Origin: Larimichthys crocea
Taxonomy: Eukaryota > Chordata > Actinopteri > Sciaenidae
Assembly: GCF_000972845.2 (NCBI RefSeq)
Contig: NC_040022.1
Span: 18,071,865 to 18,135,864, forward strand
Length of the DNA: 64,000 nucleotides
Direction: 5' to 3'
The translations under genes and the position numbers were made by a program. The notes under the pieces are model-generated. The model worked only from the letters and a program-made list of their open reading frames with translations, was not told the origin of the DNA and did no database searches. Below, one piece after another: positions 12,512 through 24,787 of this stretch (position 1 is its first letter; the number at the start of each line of letters is the position of its first letter).

Positions 12512-12818
12512 CGACGACGGTGATTACAAAGCGGCTGAGTGTCTGTGCATGGCCCTCTCCCACTGTTCAAATCCTCTGGTTACCTCAAATGCGATGTGTG
12601 CATGCTCGGTTTGGTTATTTCATCCAGTCAATCCCCGACAGAGGAGCGTCGTGGAGACGCAGAGATTTCTCCAGAGTGCGGTTTTGTCTCTCCTGGTTGT
12701 AGGAGCGGTGGTGCCAGCCACTGTCGCCTGCGTCCCCCATGTAGCGCTGTCCTGTCCCGGCCACCAGTGTACCCACCACCGACCGCACCACGGGCAGACT
12801 GCTACTACCAGCCCGGCC

Positions 12819-12896
12819 ATTGGACGAATCAGCAGTCCACCACGCAGCCGAGGCTTCCTATTGGTCGACAATCACTGCCTGCTCACAGGGGATTGG
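12819..12896 (-). promoter_or_regulatory. Three CCAAT boxes, probable hs2st1 promoter
   Basis: ATTGG occurs on the plus strand at 12819-12823, 12860-12864 and 12892-12896, giving three CCAAT (NF-Y-type) boxes reading toward hs2st1. The spacings are 41 and 32 bp. The flank is locally GC-rich and lies 400-480 bp upstream of the start codon. The arrangement is typical of TATA-less housekeeping promoters. The exact transcription start is not visible. Confidence 0.5.
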
Positions 12897-13071
12897 ACGA
12901 TTTTCACAAACTGACCTGCGCGCGAACAGCAGATGTCGCACTTCTCTTTAAAGCACGGGGACAGGCAGAGGCGAGGAAGAGAGGCAGAGGCGGCTCTGAA
13001 TAAGCCAGAACCAAACTCAAGAAATATTCAATTAAATCCAATTAAATCCGTCTTTACGTGTTTGTAGCTTT

Positions 13072-13400
13072 ATTAGATTAGATTAGATTAGATTAGATAT
13101 ACTTTATTCATCCCATCACAGGGAAATGTACTTGTTACAGCAGCAGAGGAAAGTGAAGCATACACTACAAATTAGAAAAAAGTAGAAAAGGAAAAAAAAA
13201 ACACAATAAACAGACAGAAATATCTATAACCTACACGATAAACAGGAAAAACAATCAACCTTCAAACAGACAAGTACTGAGGATAAAAGTGGCATGATAT
13301 ATAAAAAAGAGTATTGTAATGTAAAGTGACCATAGTGTAAGAAATATTGTGAAGAATGTGACCATGATACAAATAATAATGTTATTAATATTACTGCAAG
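13072..13400 (-). mobile_element. LINE/SINE 3'-tail-like repeat with (TTAGA)n
   Basis: A (TTAGA)n run at 13072-13098 is followed by ATACTTTATTCATCCC and an A-rich stretch. This is the reverse complement of the common fish LINE 3' end that reads GGGATGAATAAAGT followed by a short tandem tail. The internal boundary is unclear. It lies between the hs2st1 promoter motifs and selenof. Confidence 0.45.
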
Positions 13401-13689
13401 AGTAGATACAAATAAATGGCTAACGGCTTCAGATGCACAACCACAACCACCATGTGATGTTAATGAGAATTATAAAACTATAGTTTAAACACTTTAAATG
13501 ATCATATGCACCATACCTATCGCCAGCTATAATATCAAAAACAAATCTTTTGCCCTTTCCCCTTTGCTCTTTCAAATTCTTAAACTCTCTCTTTTTGCTT
13601 AATGGAGAAGAAATTACTGCAAAGTTATTGTTTATTGAACAAGAAGCCAGGTCACAACAGAAACACAACATGAAAAATTAGCATCTTAG

Positions 13690-14155
13690 GACTTTAGGGG
13701 CTCCGTAGTACTCTGCATCATTGTGTATGGGACTGAGAAATCAAAAAAAAAGAATACTGGAAAGCAGTTGTTCTGACTATATCTGAGATTGTTGGAGTGA
13801 AGGTGCCTCACTAGGCAGAAATATGTATACTTGATATTTTCCAAAGAACTTTATTGTTACTCCTAAAAAGTTATCTTTAATTGACTTTGTACTTCTGCAG
13901 CATACTCCAGGAGGATTATCACTCTTTCTTCGAGGTGTGATGGAAAAATTTTGGACATGTGCTATTAGAATTGTATTAAGATGCTTATTTTGAATTATTT
14001 CTGCTATCAACTTCTTTCTCCCTTGTAGTCATCATAATGACCATAGTCGTCATTTTCTTCTACTTTGCTCTAGTGTGACTTGTTGTCTTTCACTCTGCAG
14101 ACTGCTATGCACTCTGTATGACTGCGTGACCTTCTTTGCGAAGAATAAAATTACT
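13690..14155 (+). mobile_element. L1-like ORF2 C-terminal remnant
   Basis: Plus-strand translation from about 13712 reads LHHCVWD, stop, then KKKEYWKAVVLTISEIVGVKV, with further stops. This resembles the Cys/His-containing C-terminal region of fish L1 ORF2 (HCxWDC...YW...V). It is followed by an AATAAA near 14145. The reading frame is broken. The call rests on motif memory. Confidence 0.4.
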
Positions 14156-14339
14156 TCAACACAATTGATGGTCAAGTCTTTATTTCAGTCTTACGATAGG
14201 TAATAAGAATTTGCATGACGGAGGAAAATAGATATACCCTTTATTAATGTGTGGATAAAGCAGATGGCTTCTTGTATTGTGTTGGAGAGACTGACTTATA
14301 TAACCATGTGTGGAAACCTTTAACCTTTTTTGTTTTCCA

Positions 14340-14716
14340 GGTTACAGAACAGTGAACATATGACAACAAATCAACCCTACCCGCCCACGGCCCACCCCTC
14401 ACAGGGCCAAAGAAAAGAAAGTCAAAAAAAAAAAAAATAGAAGGATAATGTAGATGCACACTCACATATATAGATGCACGTATACCATGAAAGAGAGAAT
14501 TTGACAAACAAATTCCCATATTGCTATGTATGCACACTCACATTTATAGTTGCATAATCCACAAATACTATAAACTGAACACAAAGCTCATGCAGACTCT
14601 CATGAAGTACTGCGACTACCTATTTCATGGATTGGATGGATTCATTTAGCAACAATTATCATTATTGTGGTTATTGCCTATTTGTGGATGTGTAAACAGT
14701 TCAATAAAAATATTCT

Positions 14717-14761
<45 letters not shown>

Positions 14762-14785
14762 AAATAAATAATAAAAATAAAGGGT
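14340..14785. mobile_element. LINE 3'-end debris with (AAAT)n tail
   Basis: The C- and A-rich stretch at 14370-14445 looks like a minus-sense fish L1 3' region. From 14700 CAATAAAAA runs into an (AAAT)n array to about 14780, a plus-sense LINE-style tail. Two fragments are probably juxtaposed. Confidence 0.4.
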
Positions 14786-14865
14786 TAGCGGTCAGGCGCG
14801 AAAGAGGCAGCCCTTACTGTAAATACAGGGGTCCTTGGAGCAGTTTCTGCTAACAAAGCTCCAAA

Positions 14866-17800
14866 ATGGCGGCAGAGGTGTACCTGCTGTGGCTGCTGTC
14901 TCTTTTACAGACGGTGAGTTCATTAACGCTGAAAACCAGCAACTGTGTCCGCGTCAGACGAGCTCCACACTCACCGGTACCGGCTCGCTGAGCTGTCAGC
15001 GGCCACACGGTAACGTAACGGTTTGTTCGCCGCGTGCTGCTTGAACCGGAGCTCCAACATGACGTGGCTCATCCACAGAGCCGCGCGAGCCCCGGCGTGA
15101 AAGAGGAGCCTGCTCGATGTTTGTTTATTAGATAACTTTATTTTACAATGTGCGGGCAGGTTTTTACTGCTGGACGCGCGATTTAAAAGAGAAACGCAAG
15201 TAGATATATTAGAAATCATGACTTCCGGTGTTGTAAGTGTGTTTATAAATCTGTCTCGGTGAAATGAGTCATAAACCTGCGGATAAACAACACGGTGTCT
15301 TTACAGATAAACACATCGGGGGAGAGAGTAACAAACCACACAGATCATCAGGAGCTGTTTTTAAAAATATGGGGTAATTAAATGTGAGAGCTGAATTTCC
15401 TGAATGTCGAAAGTGAAAACAGACAGCTGAGTCTGTTTGTTCATCGTGACACCAGAGCTGACGAGAGATAAAAGCAGGGCTGTCCAAACTAGTTTTGAAG
15501 AGGAGGACCAGATTTGACAATGTGAAGATGCCCGGGGGCCAACACTAACATCTAAAAAAAATAGAAAACAATAAAAAGTTACATACAAATGTACAAAGTT
15601 TGCATAAAATCTTAACCTCATGTTCATTTTAAACATGATTTATTATGAGTAATGCAAAGTCTGTTGACGTTTAAAGTTTTAAATGTTCAAACAAGATCAT
15701 TCAGAAAGGCATATTTTGTGTCACATCTGCAGATACATAACACCAGCAGTTATGTCCTTTAGACCTTAACGTTTAGTGCATTCAGGTGCTTTATGTCACC
15801 CAAAAAAAAACAACTTCCAGCCATACAGTATCTGACAATCCTAGCGGGCTATAAATAATATATTCTAATAACGAATCTGCGAGCCGCATGAAATCTGACC
15901 ACGGGCCGTGATTGGCCCCCAGGGCGGACTTTGGCCGTGCCAGGTTTGCCAGCAAAGAGGATGTAGCACCTCAGACTACATCCTGTTAATTGACCTTCCA
16001 TATTCCTACATAAGTCAATCAGCAAAAGTCTAATTTTCTAATTTTACTGCTTATTTGTTCATAATTTATTCATTTTGTCAGTCATACTAGGTAAATACTT
16101 TATACTAAGATGTCAGTTTGGGTTAATTGAGGGAAAAGTCATTAGATTTGTCATAAACTGAACACACTTTGGTACATGATACTTTGGCTATAGCACTACT
16201 GTCCTATATATTGTGAGTTTCCCCGGTGTGGAATCATTAAAGTCAATCATTACAGTACACTGAAGTGTGCACAGTGATGCACATTTGTCACATCGCATGG
16301 TTATTGCTTATTGCACTTTGAAATCTGCACAAAGTTCAGGCTTGTTTATCAGTCACATAATCTTTTTTATCCTCACACTCCGCACATGAGAAGTAAGCAC
16401 ACGTTTTCCTCTCTGCATCTCTCTAATCCTCTCCTTCCTCTCTCCAGCTGTCGGCGTACGGAGCTGATCTGTCGTCTGAGGCATGCAGGGAGCTGGGCTT
16501 CTCCAGCAACCTGCTGTGCAGCTCCTGTGACCTGCTCGGGGAGTTCAGCCTCACCAAGCTCCAGCCCGGCTGCCGGCAGTGCTGTCAGCAGGAGGCCCAG
16601 ATGGAAGCGCGCAAGGTAAGGAGAACAACGGAGCTCGTGGAACTGGCGAACTGGAAGTCATTGCCTGTCTAGATTTAGTCACAGCGAGGGGCTCGTTGCA
16701 AAGACCTTTATCAAAGGAGATTCATTGTAAAGAGACGGCTAACGAAAAGTGTAAAATGATGAAATGAAGTTGTTTTCATTTGGTGCTGCGTGACTGCCGC
16801 TTGACAAATTTCATGAGGCACAACAGGCCGTTTAGTAATTGTGGGGTTGCGACCTGATCTGCTTGCTGTCTCTGGTCATTTACTGAGCTTCACTGAAGAC
16901 AGGCTCCTCCTCAGAGGACCTCCTTGTCAGAACATGTCACAGTTATTGACAGGATCACATTTCCCTTCATTTGAACTGCTACTAAAAACAACCTAGTTTT
17001 AACCTCTCTGTCACCACGTCTGTTTGCAGCTGTGCATCCGATCTGAGCCGCCACACACACACGAACTGTCACTGCTTATCCGTCTCAATCTTTTCCCCTG
17101 ATGTGCAGAGAGAAGCTCCTTAACCCCAGTTTGATGCTCCCCCTGGGGTCAAATTGTCAAGTTTTGCAGTAACAACCTCTCCATAACCGGCGTGTGTTAC
17201 TGTGCATTCATTGCTCCGGTGATTACAGCAAATTCAGAAGAAGTCCCTGCTGGGCTCTGACGGATAAACAGCGAGTCAACTGATGGTGGAAAAACAACGT
17301 AATTTTTTCTTTGATTAAGCCAAGCCCCGAGAGTGTGTCGTATCCTAGCAACAGCACCTTGGAAAAGGGTAGCGTACGCCTCATTACACCTCTTGATGAT
17401 AACTCTGTCTGTTTCAGACACAGAGATTACTCCTCGGCCTCCTCACGATTTGAGTGAAAATGTCACTTAGAAGAGCAATCGGCTGTCTCCAGCTGCACTC
17501 CGAGGGCACCCGTAGAAACGACAGTGTCACTGAGCACATTTTCTCCTCAAACAGCAACAATTATCTGCCTTAAGAATTCTTTCAGTCTTGCAATTGACAT
17601 CAGTGCCGTGTCATTAAACCCTCTGAGAAATGGCTTATTGCGCAGCCTAGTCGATTAGTAAGATTCACTGAGCATGGAGGGCATTTCGGTTACTCATTTT
17701 CAAAAGTGTGCTTCTCCGCGGAGAACCCTGTGCACATTAGCATCCCGGTTCCCCTGGGCACCACCATACAAGTATGCCTCTGTAGACTTCCCGAGAGTCT

Positions 17801-20156
17801 CTCAGTCCGGTATAGTGTGCAGTTGATGACAAAAACACAAGAAGGCTTTAAAGCCTGAGAGGATACATGTGGCTTCTTCTATTTGTTATTGTCAACAAAC
17901 TCCGAAAAGAAGCCAGAAACAACAATGAGCTGATCTGCTTAGTATAGTCTCTGTGGACAAAGCCTGTTGTATCTTATTCCTCTTTGTCATAGAGCTGTTG
18001 TCCAGTGTCTCAGTGTTGCACTCGATACATTTTCCCTCATTGTAACAAACACTGCGGATCATTTTGATTAAATACAGCCAACAGCGTTGTGCTTTCATAA
18101 ATACCAATTAGCACAAAAGGTCTGTAGCTGAAAACATCCCAAACGTTTTAGGAAATGATTCAGCCTTGTTTAAAAAAAATAAAAACTCTGTTTGTTTTGT
18201 CCTGTATTTAACGACTTACCGCTTCAGTAGGAGCCAGTGTCATAATAAGGAGATGTATCCTTATCCTTTTAATCTTGAGTCACACTAAAAATGCTTTTTT
18301 TAAAGAGTCAGGTTTTATTAATCCAGAATAATAACTTAATAATCCTCATTTACAAGAACTGAAATCCCTTAAACCAACAATTAAATACATTTAAAATCTT
18401 TGTGGTCTTAAATATCTGTTGATTATATTTCATTGCAACCTTTTTCCTTTCTTAACTTTTGTATTTTGTAATATGTGTTTTGCTAATTGACAGTACTGCA
18501 TCACTTCTTCTTTGTGCTGAGTTGTTTTTTAGGATGAACATAGTTTCTGTCTGCCTGCAAGTCTTTAAAGCAAGATAAAGAGAAAACACGGGTGGCTTTA
18601 TAGACAAAGTAATACGCTTCATGCTTGCTTTTGGTTTTGGAGCACTGATGGACAGGGTTATTGGCTAATTATGACAATTTTGAAAAGTTAAATTGTTTCA
18701 GTCCAGTAAGTGGGCTGTCATTTGTTCCTTAGATTCCTGTTCTCAGCAGAGTCATGACTTGTCTCTGGTCTACGTGTTAGAGAAAAAAGCACATATATTT
18801 AATTTCAGCCATGCTGGATTGTTTACAGAAAAGAAGAGGAAGAGGACAGGATCTTAGCTTTGCATGTGTAATTTAATTTGCGGTGTGAACCAGCCAACCA
18901 GGCCGTTTACCACTCTCCTCAGTGAAATGGCGAGCAGAGCATGGTCTTGAAATACGGCAGTGACACTCCAATTTTCTCTAACTTATTGTATATTGGTGCT
19001 GGAGGTTTGATTACAAGTGAGCCCTGCACAAACCGCCATCCATCAGCCCTGCTCCATATGCACAGGCTCACAGTTTAATGACCCCCAAGGAGTCACCTGG
19101 ACACGTTTATGAATCAGACTGCCTGAATCAGATTACTCCTCCAGGCCAGGCGACCTACCACCAGCAGAGCCACGGCCCGTTCTCTCTCTGTGTGCGGGCA
19201 TTGATGTGTGGGGGAAACAAAAATCCTCCTCATGGACTACCTAACACTGCATTTCTCTACACACAGCTCTATGCTGGGGCCATCCTCGAGGTGTGTGGAT
19301 GAAAACTGGGGAGGTTCCCCCAAGTCCAAGGTGAGTTTCTCTATTGGGACATATTTATACTCTGATATCTTATTTTGAAAGACAGTAATGCTCTTTGATG
19401 AGCTTGTGCTTTGTTTGCTTCTGTGTCTTAATCAACGGGGGTGTGTGTGAAAAGAATCCCTTTGAAATCTCTTTTTGTGGTAGGTGGTCTAAAACGCCAG
19501 AAGACTAGACCTCCCATCTCTGCTAAGTGTCACATTCGGTTAATTCAGTGTCAGGTTACGTTGATGGAGATACTGCAGCTCTCCTCAGTATGAGGGTAGA
19601 AGTCTGGAGCCCTGTCTGTGCCATATGGCTGTCGTTTGTTTACCTCAGCTGTAGCCATCCTGTCTTTTCAACTGTCTCCGCTGCTGTTAACGCTGCATTC
19701 TCAGGAGGTTTTAGCAGTTGTCACTAATTAGGGAGCTCCGTACTAAAATAGAAAGGCTAATTAACTGATTCATTGCTGACATTTGTCTCACTGGTGTTTG
19801 TTGGGTTTTTTTCTCCTCAGCTTTTGTCAGGAGTGACAAGCCAAAAATGTTCAAGGGTCTTCAGATCAAGGTAGGAGCGATGAATTGCTTTGACGATGTA
19901 ACAGCTCGAAGATTAATCAAATTATGTTGACTCTCAAACAATCCTTTTGATTGTTTTTTTTTTTATTTGTATTGAAGGCTAACCTCTTTTCTCTCTTTCC
20001 CGCTCCCCCCCTCCCACACGGCAGTACGTTAGAGGCTCAGATCCTGTATTAAAGCTTTTGGACGATAACGGGAACATCGCTGAAGAGCTCAGCATCCTCA
20101 AGTGGAACACAGACAGCGTAGAGGAGTTCCTGAGTGAGAAATTAGACCGGATATAG
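14866..20156 (+). CDS. selenof: Selenoprotein F (15-kDa selenoprotein)
   Basis: Coding exons are 14866-14913, 16448-16615, 19267-19330, 19821-19870 and 20025-20156, all with GT/AG borders; 462 nt, 153 residues. The product is an ER thioredoxin-like oxidoreductase that binds UGGT in glycoprotein quality control. The signal peptide is about residues 1-20 (MAAEVYLLWLLSLLQTLSAYG). The Cys-rich UGGT-binding region follows (ACRELGFSSNLLCSSCDLLG, GCRQCCQQ). The redox motif Cys-Gly-Sec is at residues 82-84, where the Sec codon is TGA at 19300-19302. The thioredoxin-like tail ends FLSEKLDRI. The TGA is accepted as Sec because homology and frame continue through it into exon 4. Human SELENOF has 165 residues. 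Intron 1 contains a hAT-like repeat; intron 2 (16616-19266) shows nothing else. A SECIS element is expected in the 3' UTR. Confidence 0.96.
15475..15943. mobile_element. hAT-like non-autonomous element
   Basis: It begins CAGGGCTGTCCAAACT and ends with the decayed complement near GGACTTTGGCCGTGCCAGG. Sub-terminal G/C-rich stretches (CCCGGGGGCCAAC, GGGCCGTGATTGGCCCCC) match the style of the abundant fish and mammal hAT MITEs (CAGGGGTGTCCAAACT type). It has no coding region. It lies in selenof intron 1. Confidence 0.7.
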
Positions 20157-21250
20157 ACACAAGAAACCAACTTTTTTTTGTTTGTTTGTTTTGTTTTTAG
20201 GCTTTAGTTAAATGGTCTGTTCACTCAAATTACAATCCCTCCAGTGGTGCCTAGGCATGCAGATATTTTCTGTTGAGTGTGCGAGTGGTTTAAAAATATC
20301 TCTCCAATATCACTCAATACAGTTTTGTTTGTGGTGCTCACAGCATTGAAAAGTAACATCTAAAATACTTAACAGTTCCTGGTTACTATATATCAAGACT
20401 TTTTTTTATTAGAACTACTTTCTACTAAAGAAATAGTAGCAACAGAGCTTTATTTCTGGAAACATTTGTAGATGTTAATCTAATTTTAAGCACCACAAAC
20501 AAAACATTCCCCCTTTATTGTATTTAGTTTGCAGAAATCACAAGAGACAGATCTTTTAACATTTGAGCACATTAAACTAAAACTATCTACATGGATAGAG
20601 TCTACTATGGGAATGTGAGGGAAAAAATGTTTTTTTGTGGTTTGAGTGAACTGCGCCGTTATTTACAAATTTGTACACACCTTGGCCTTGATGGACGGTT
20701 GTGAAATCACTGCTCTATATGACAGTTTTTGTATCTGGGAAATGATGAATTTTGTGTCCGAGTTTTACCAAATAACTTATGTGAAAGTGTAAAAACACAT
20801 AATCACAGAGCCCATATGGGCAGCACATCCAAAATAATGACCAACATTACAGATGAATCATGGCTCAAAGTGGGTCCATTTAGATTTAAAAATCAATGCA
20901 CACCTGACTTATTATTGTCTACCTGTGGGAGTTTCTGTTTCCCTCCTGTTAGTCTGATATTCTTGTATACTTTTTTTTTTTTTTTTTTATAACTTGACAT
21001 TGTGACTGATGGGGTTTGTAGTGAGAATGAATCCTAGTTGCTCTCCAAATGCAGAAGTCTTTGCTGAATCACACATTAGTGAAGACCTCACAGTAAACCA
21101 ATGCTGGGATGTGAGGTCTGATGTATATTTGTGTTTTTTTTTTGGCCTCTTTAGCTTTGAAGAGAAACTGGATTTATTTTGGATGCTTGTTTTTGAGCGA
21201 GTGTGGTGACTGTTTAAATATGCAACAATAAACAAAGTCTCTGATGGTTT
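20157..21250 (+). other. selenof 3' UTR
   Basis: About 1.1 kb from the stop codon to an AATAAA signal at 21227-21232. A selenoprotein mRNA must carry a SECIS stem-loop here. No unambiguous one was found by eye. Confidence 0.7.
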
Positions 21251-22379
21251 TTCTGTCTGTAGCTTGATTTTTATTTTTTATTTTTTTGTCATAAATACCA
21301 TAATCATCTTATTGTAGTCTAGATGACTGCCTTTCTCTGTAGGTGTTTTGCCTCAAATTTAGGTAAACCCAATGAATTTGCTGACATCTAGTGGTCTGGA
21401 ACAACATTGTGGCTCAGTGTGTGACAGTTGGGCACCCTGACTGCACACAGATAGTTACAAAACATACTTAGTAAGTTGTTCTTGTAATGTAGCCCTGAAG
21501 CGTAGAATATATCTAGATATGTATCAGTGTTTCTTGGTGTCCATTGTAGCCAGCAGATATCTGGGGCCAAAACTTCCTCTGCAGTCTGATTAGCAACTAA
21601 ATACATGACAATGACAAGGAAGACACAGCTCTCTAAACATACATCTATATATGAATGCAGATAACAAAAAGCTAAATTATTGTAAAACAATAGCTGATGG
21701 GTTCCAACTCTTTTGCTCAGACTGTTGCAACCAAAGCCCGCTCAAGCCCGACTGTTCAATACTATTCAGACTACAAATGGAAGTTAATGTTTCTCGTGCC
21801 TACAGATTCTGTATTCATATGCAGATATCTGTTTATAGAGATTAATATTACACTAATGTCTATGAGTAAGAAGCTTTTAAGACCAGGTTTTCTTGGACTC
21901 TGCTCACCCCTTTTAAGATTTCCTTACCATATTACACACCTACAGCTCTCTCTCCACAAAAGATTTGGCTCTGTATTTCCTTATCAACTGTTATCTAAAA
22001 GGGAAGAGGAACCAAACACCCTCTGATTGACCTTTTTGCAGCATGAACGAGCTGGAAAGAAGTTCTTTGTAGTTGAAGTAGTTTGGAAGAAGTTTATTGT
22101 ATCGCCTTAAGAGACACTGACCTGGATTTACCATCTCCAGCTTCTCCTGTTACTTTCTCATACAGCTACCAGACGGGATAAACAAAGGCAGCAGTGTAAC
22201 TTTGGCTTTTACTTTGCATGCTGGAGCTTCTTTCCAAGGAGTGCTGTTGTCAGTTTGAATAGAAGATTATTTGCTGCAAGTTGGCTTCAGATACACTTGA
22301 ATCAAGGGCACTCATATATGAATATGTCTTTACTCATGTATAATATTATTTTATGGTAATTCAAAGAACCAGCACACAT
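21251..22379. other. selenof-cldn18 intergenic region
   Basis: The two genes are tail to tail. No exon or RNA gene is visible. Some stretches (for example GACATCTAGTGG near 21385) resemble motifs seen in dispersed repeats, but none could be bounded. Confidence 0.4.
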
Positions 22380-22721
22380 ATTCCACAAATCAATGTTTTA
22401 TTAACATAAAAATAAAAAAAATGATTTTAACAAAACTCAAGTTAAAAAAAAAACTTCAATTGCACACAGCATCTAAGCATTTATAAATATTTAGTAACCA
22501 CTGAGATGTGCATATGAAAACTAAATATTTTGCTCCTTTCTGGTAAAATGAGAGACATGATTTACTCTCATTATCAGATAGTAAAGAGTATTATTAAGTA
22601 TTAAGTATTATTGAATGCGTATTTGGGGCAAATGGAAAAATAAACCTCCCACAAAGCATGCTGCATGCGGAAACCTAAAAGCACACGCCTTAGCAAACAC
22701 AAGTTGCCAGCACTTAAGCTG

Positions 22722-24787
22722 TTACACATAATTGCGATCTTTCTTGACGCCCTCTGAATGGTGATCGCTCAGGTCGGATCTGGTGTTGGACTGAGGTTTG
22801 TAGACAACGCCTGGGTAACTGAAAAAGTATAGTTACAGGTTAGATACACATAAGAAGAGCATATAATTCAGTCTAAAATAAATCCACTGAGGAGACTCAC
22901 CTCGGTTTTTCATCTTTCACCATTTCTCTGAACGCCATTGACTTCAGGATCCCTCCAACAACCAGGATGCCCCCACCTATCCAGGCTACAAACAGTGCAG
23001 GGCCGAATGTGTATCTGTAAAGACAAATAATATTCAGACAAACAAGACCAATAATGCGGAGAATATGAAAGCACAAGTAAGATAATAAATGTTATATCTT
23101 ACGTGGGCATTCCTCCCATTCCTCCCATTCCTCCACCCATCCCGCCCATTCCTCCACCCATTCCACCCATCCCCATTCCTCCTCCATAGTTGGGGTAGGT
23201 GGCCATCCTGAAACTGGCCACAATCTGGTTGGCGTAGATAGAAGCTCCTGCAATGCCACACACGCCTGAGAGAAAGGTACAGAGAGACAGATGAGCTCAG
23301 TGATTTATTCATATAGTAACTTTTCATTTGTTCATCACCATGACAACAAAAGGTTTAAAAGAATATTATGATGAGCTGTTGGGTCCACAGTGGCGACATC
23401 ACTCAAATTAACTTCCTATTAGATGTACTCTAATTGTTTCTTATTTCTAGCCCTACCAGCGATGATGAACATGATGCCAGCGGTGAGGCTCATCTTGGCC
23501 TTTGAGGTTTCTTCCATCTTGTTCATTGTGAGGCAGCTCAGGGAGAAAACTGATATGAACGTCCCGAGGACACTCAGTACCACGCCAACTATCATCAGGG
23601 CTCGCACAGCCTGGAAGGCACCTGGTGGACAGAAAACACATGCTCAGTGACCTCTTCAAAAAAATCTGTGACATAAATTTACAGCAAACGCTCTTAATTC
23701 TCCAAAGAGGACGATGTTAACAGATGCATAATAGTCTTTTTATGTGATGTGTGTTCTCCTGCAGTAGGGGTGCTGTAGGAACCTGCCCTTTGCTTGTTGT
23801 TTGTTCTGTTTCTGATAACTATGTTGACTAAGTCTTGGCCTGGCCGCCCGTTATAGTGACCAGAATGCACTGGTGCTAATGCAAATACTGATAGGAAAAG
23901 GTTTGACACAGGAATAAGAGTTTGTACAAGAACAACTGAAACTGAACATAGAAATAATTTAAAAACATTGTCTGTTTCAAGAATGATAAATTATACCAAG
24001 CAAAGACTTTTTGTTTTTTGGCTTCCTTTTGTGAAATAATCACATTTATCCCTTCAACACCTCACGAGAAAAAGTCCAAACTGATTTGCTCCAATTCACT
24101 TCAGTTTCCCCTTAAATTGAATTTAAAATTACACTAAATGACAATATAATTGATTATTATTAGAATACAGGACTTTACAAGAGATATAAGATGCTCTAAC
24201 AGGCTGCTCATCTCATCATCATATTTGGTTTTATATAATATTTTCCAAAAACATGAGAGAAGGGTTATCCTTCTATTCAATTTACACATGACTGAATGAG
24301 AGTCGTCTCACAAACCTTAAAAACCTCCTTTCTTTTCTTTGAGAAGAACTAGTTTAGAGAACTTCCTCCTAAACCTGGTACTGCACAGTTTAGTTACAAC
24401 TTCCTTAAACTTTGCTACTCACTTCACCCAACCCAATGTCCCTGTGACCAGAGAAAGCTCAGTAAACATCAAATATTTTAAGAGTAGAAATGGGAGAGTT
24501 GAGGCCTTTTTAATTTCCTCAAACAATGAACTCATGTTCATCAAAACATAAGAGAGTTTTGTCCTACCTGAGAAGCCCAGGAGGCCATAGAGTGGGCGAC
24601 ACTCTGTGAATCCTGAGGAAGCCGTCTCACAGTCCTGCCACAGACCCTTGTAGGTGTAAACCGATGTCACCACATCCCCCTGCCTGTCCTTCACACTCCA
24701 TTTGTTCATTGCAGTAGCTGCGATGAGAGCTGCCGCACCGATCAAACCCAAAACGAATCCACCATTCTGCAGAATTGAAGGCGCCAT
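22722..24787 (-). CDS. cldn18: Claudin-18
   Basis: Coding exons (transcript order) are 24568-24787, 23457-23621, 23103-23265, 22901-23014 and 22722-22818, with correct GT/AG borders and phases; 759 nt, 252 residues. It is a four-span tight-junction protein of the plasma membrane. The first extracellular loop has the claudin signature: Trp30, Gly-Leu-Trp 48-50, Cys53 and Cys63. TM2-TM3 (QAVRALMIVGVVLS, SLTAGIMFIIAG) and TSVYTYKGLW, GFTECRP single out claudin-18 rather than claudin-10. The C-terminus DRNYV is a PDZ-binding motif for ZO proteins. The second extracellular loop holds an unusual Gly/Met-rich tract. A polyadenylation signal (AATAAA, minus) is at 22397-22402. Mammals use two alternative first exons; only one is seen here. 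sox14 lies 2 kb upstream, as in human 3q22. Confidence 0.95.

Noticed and set aside
19267..19302. TGA after CysGly read as a premature stop or pseudogene sign in selenof
   Set aside because: It is at the exact family position of selenocysteine, and the downstream exons stay in frame.
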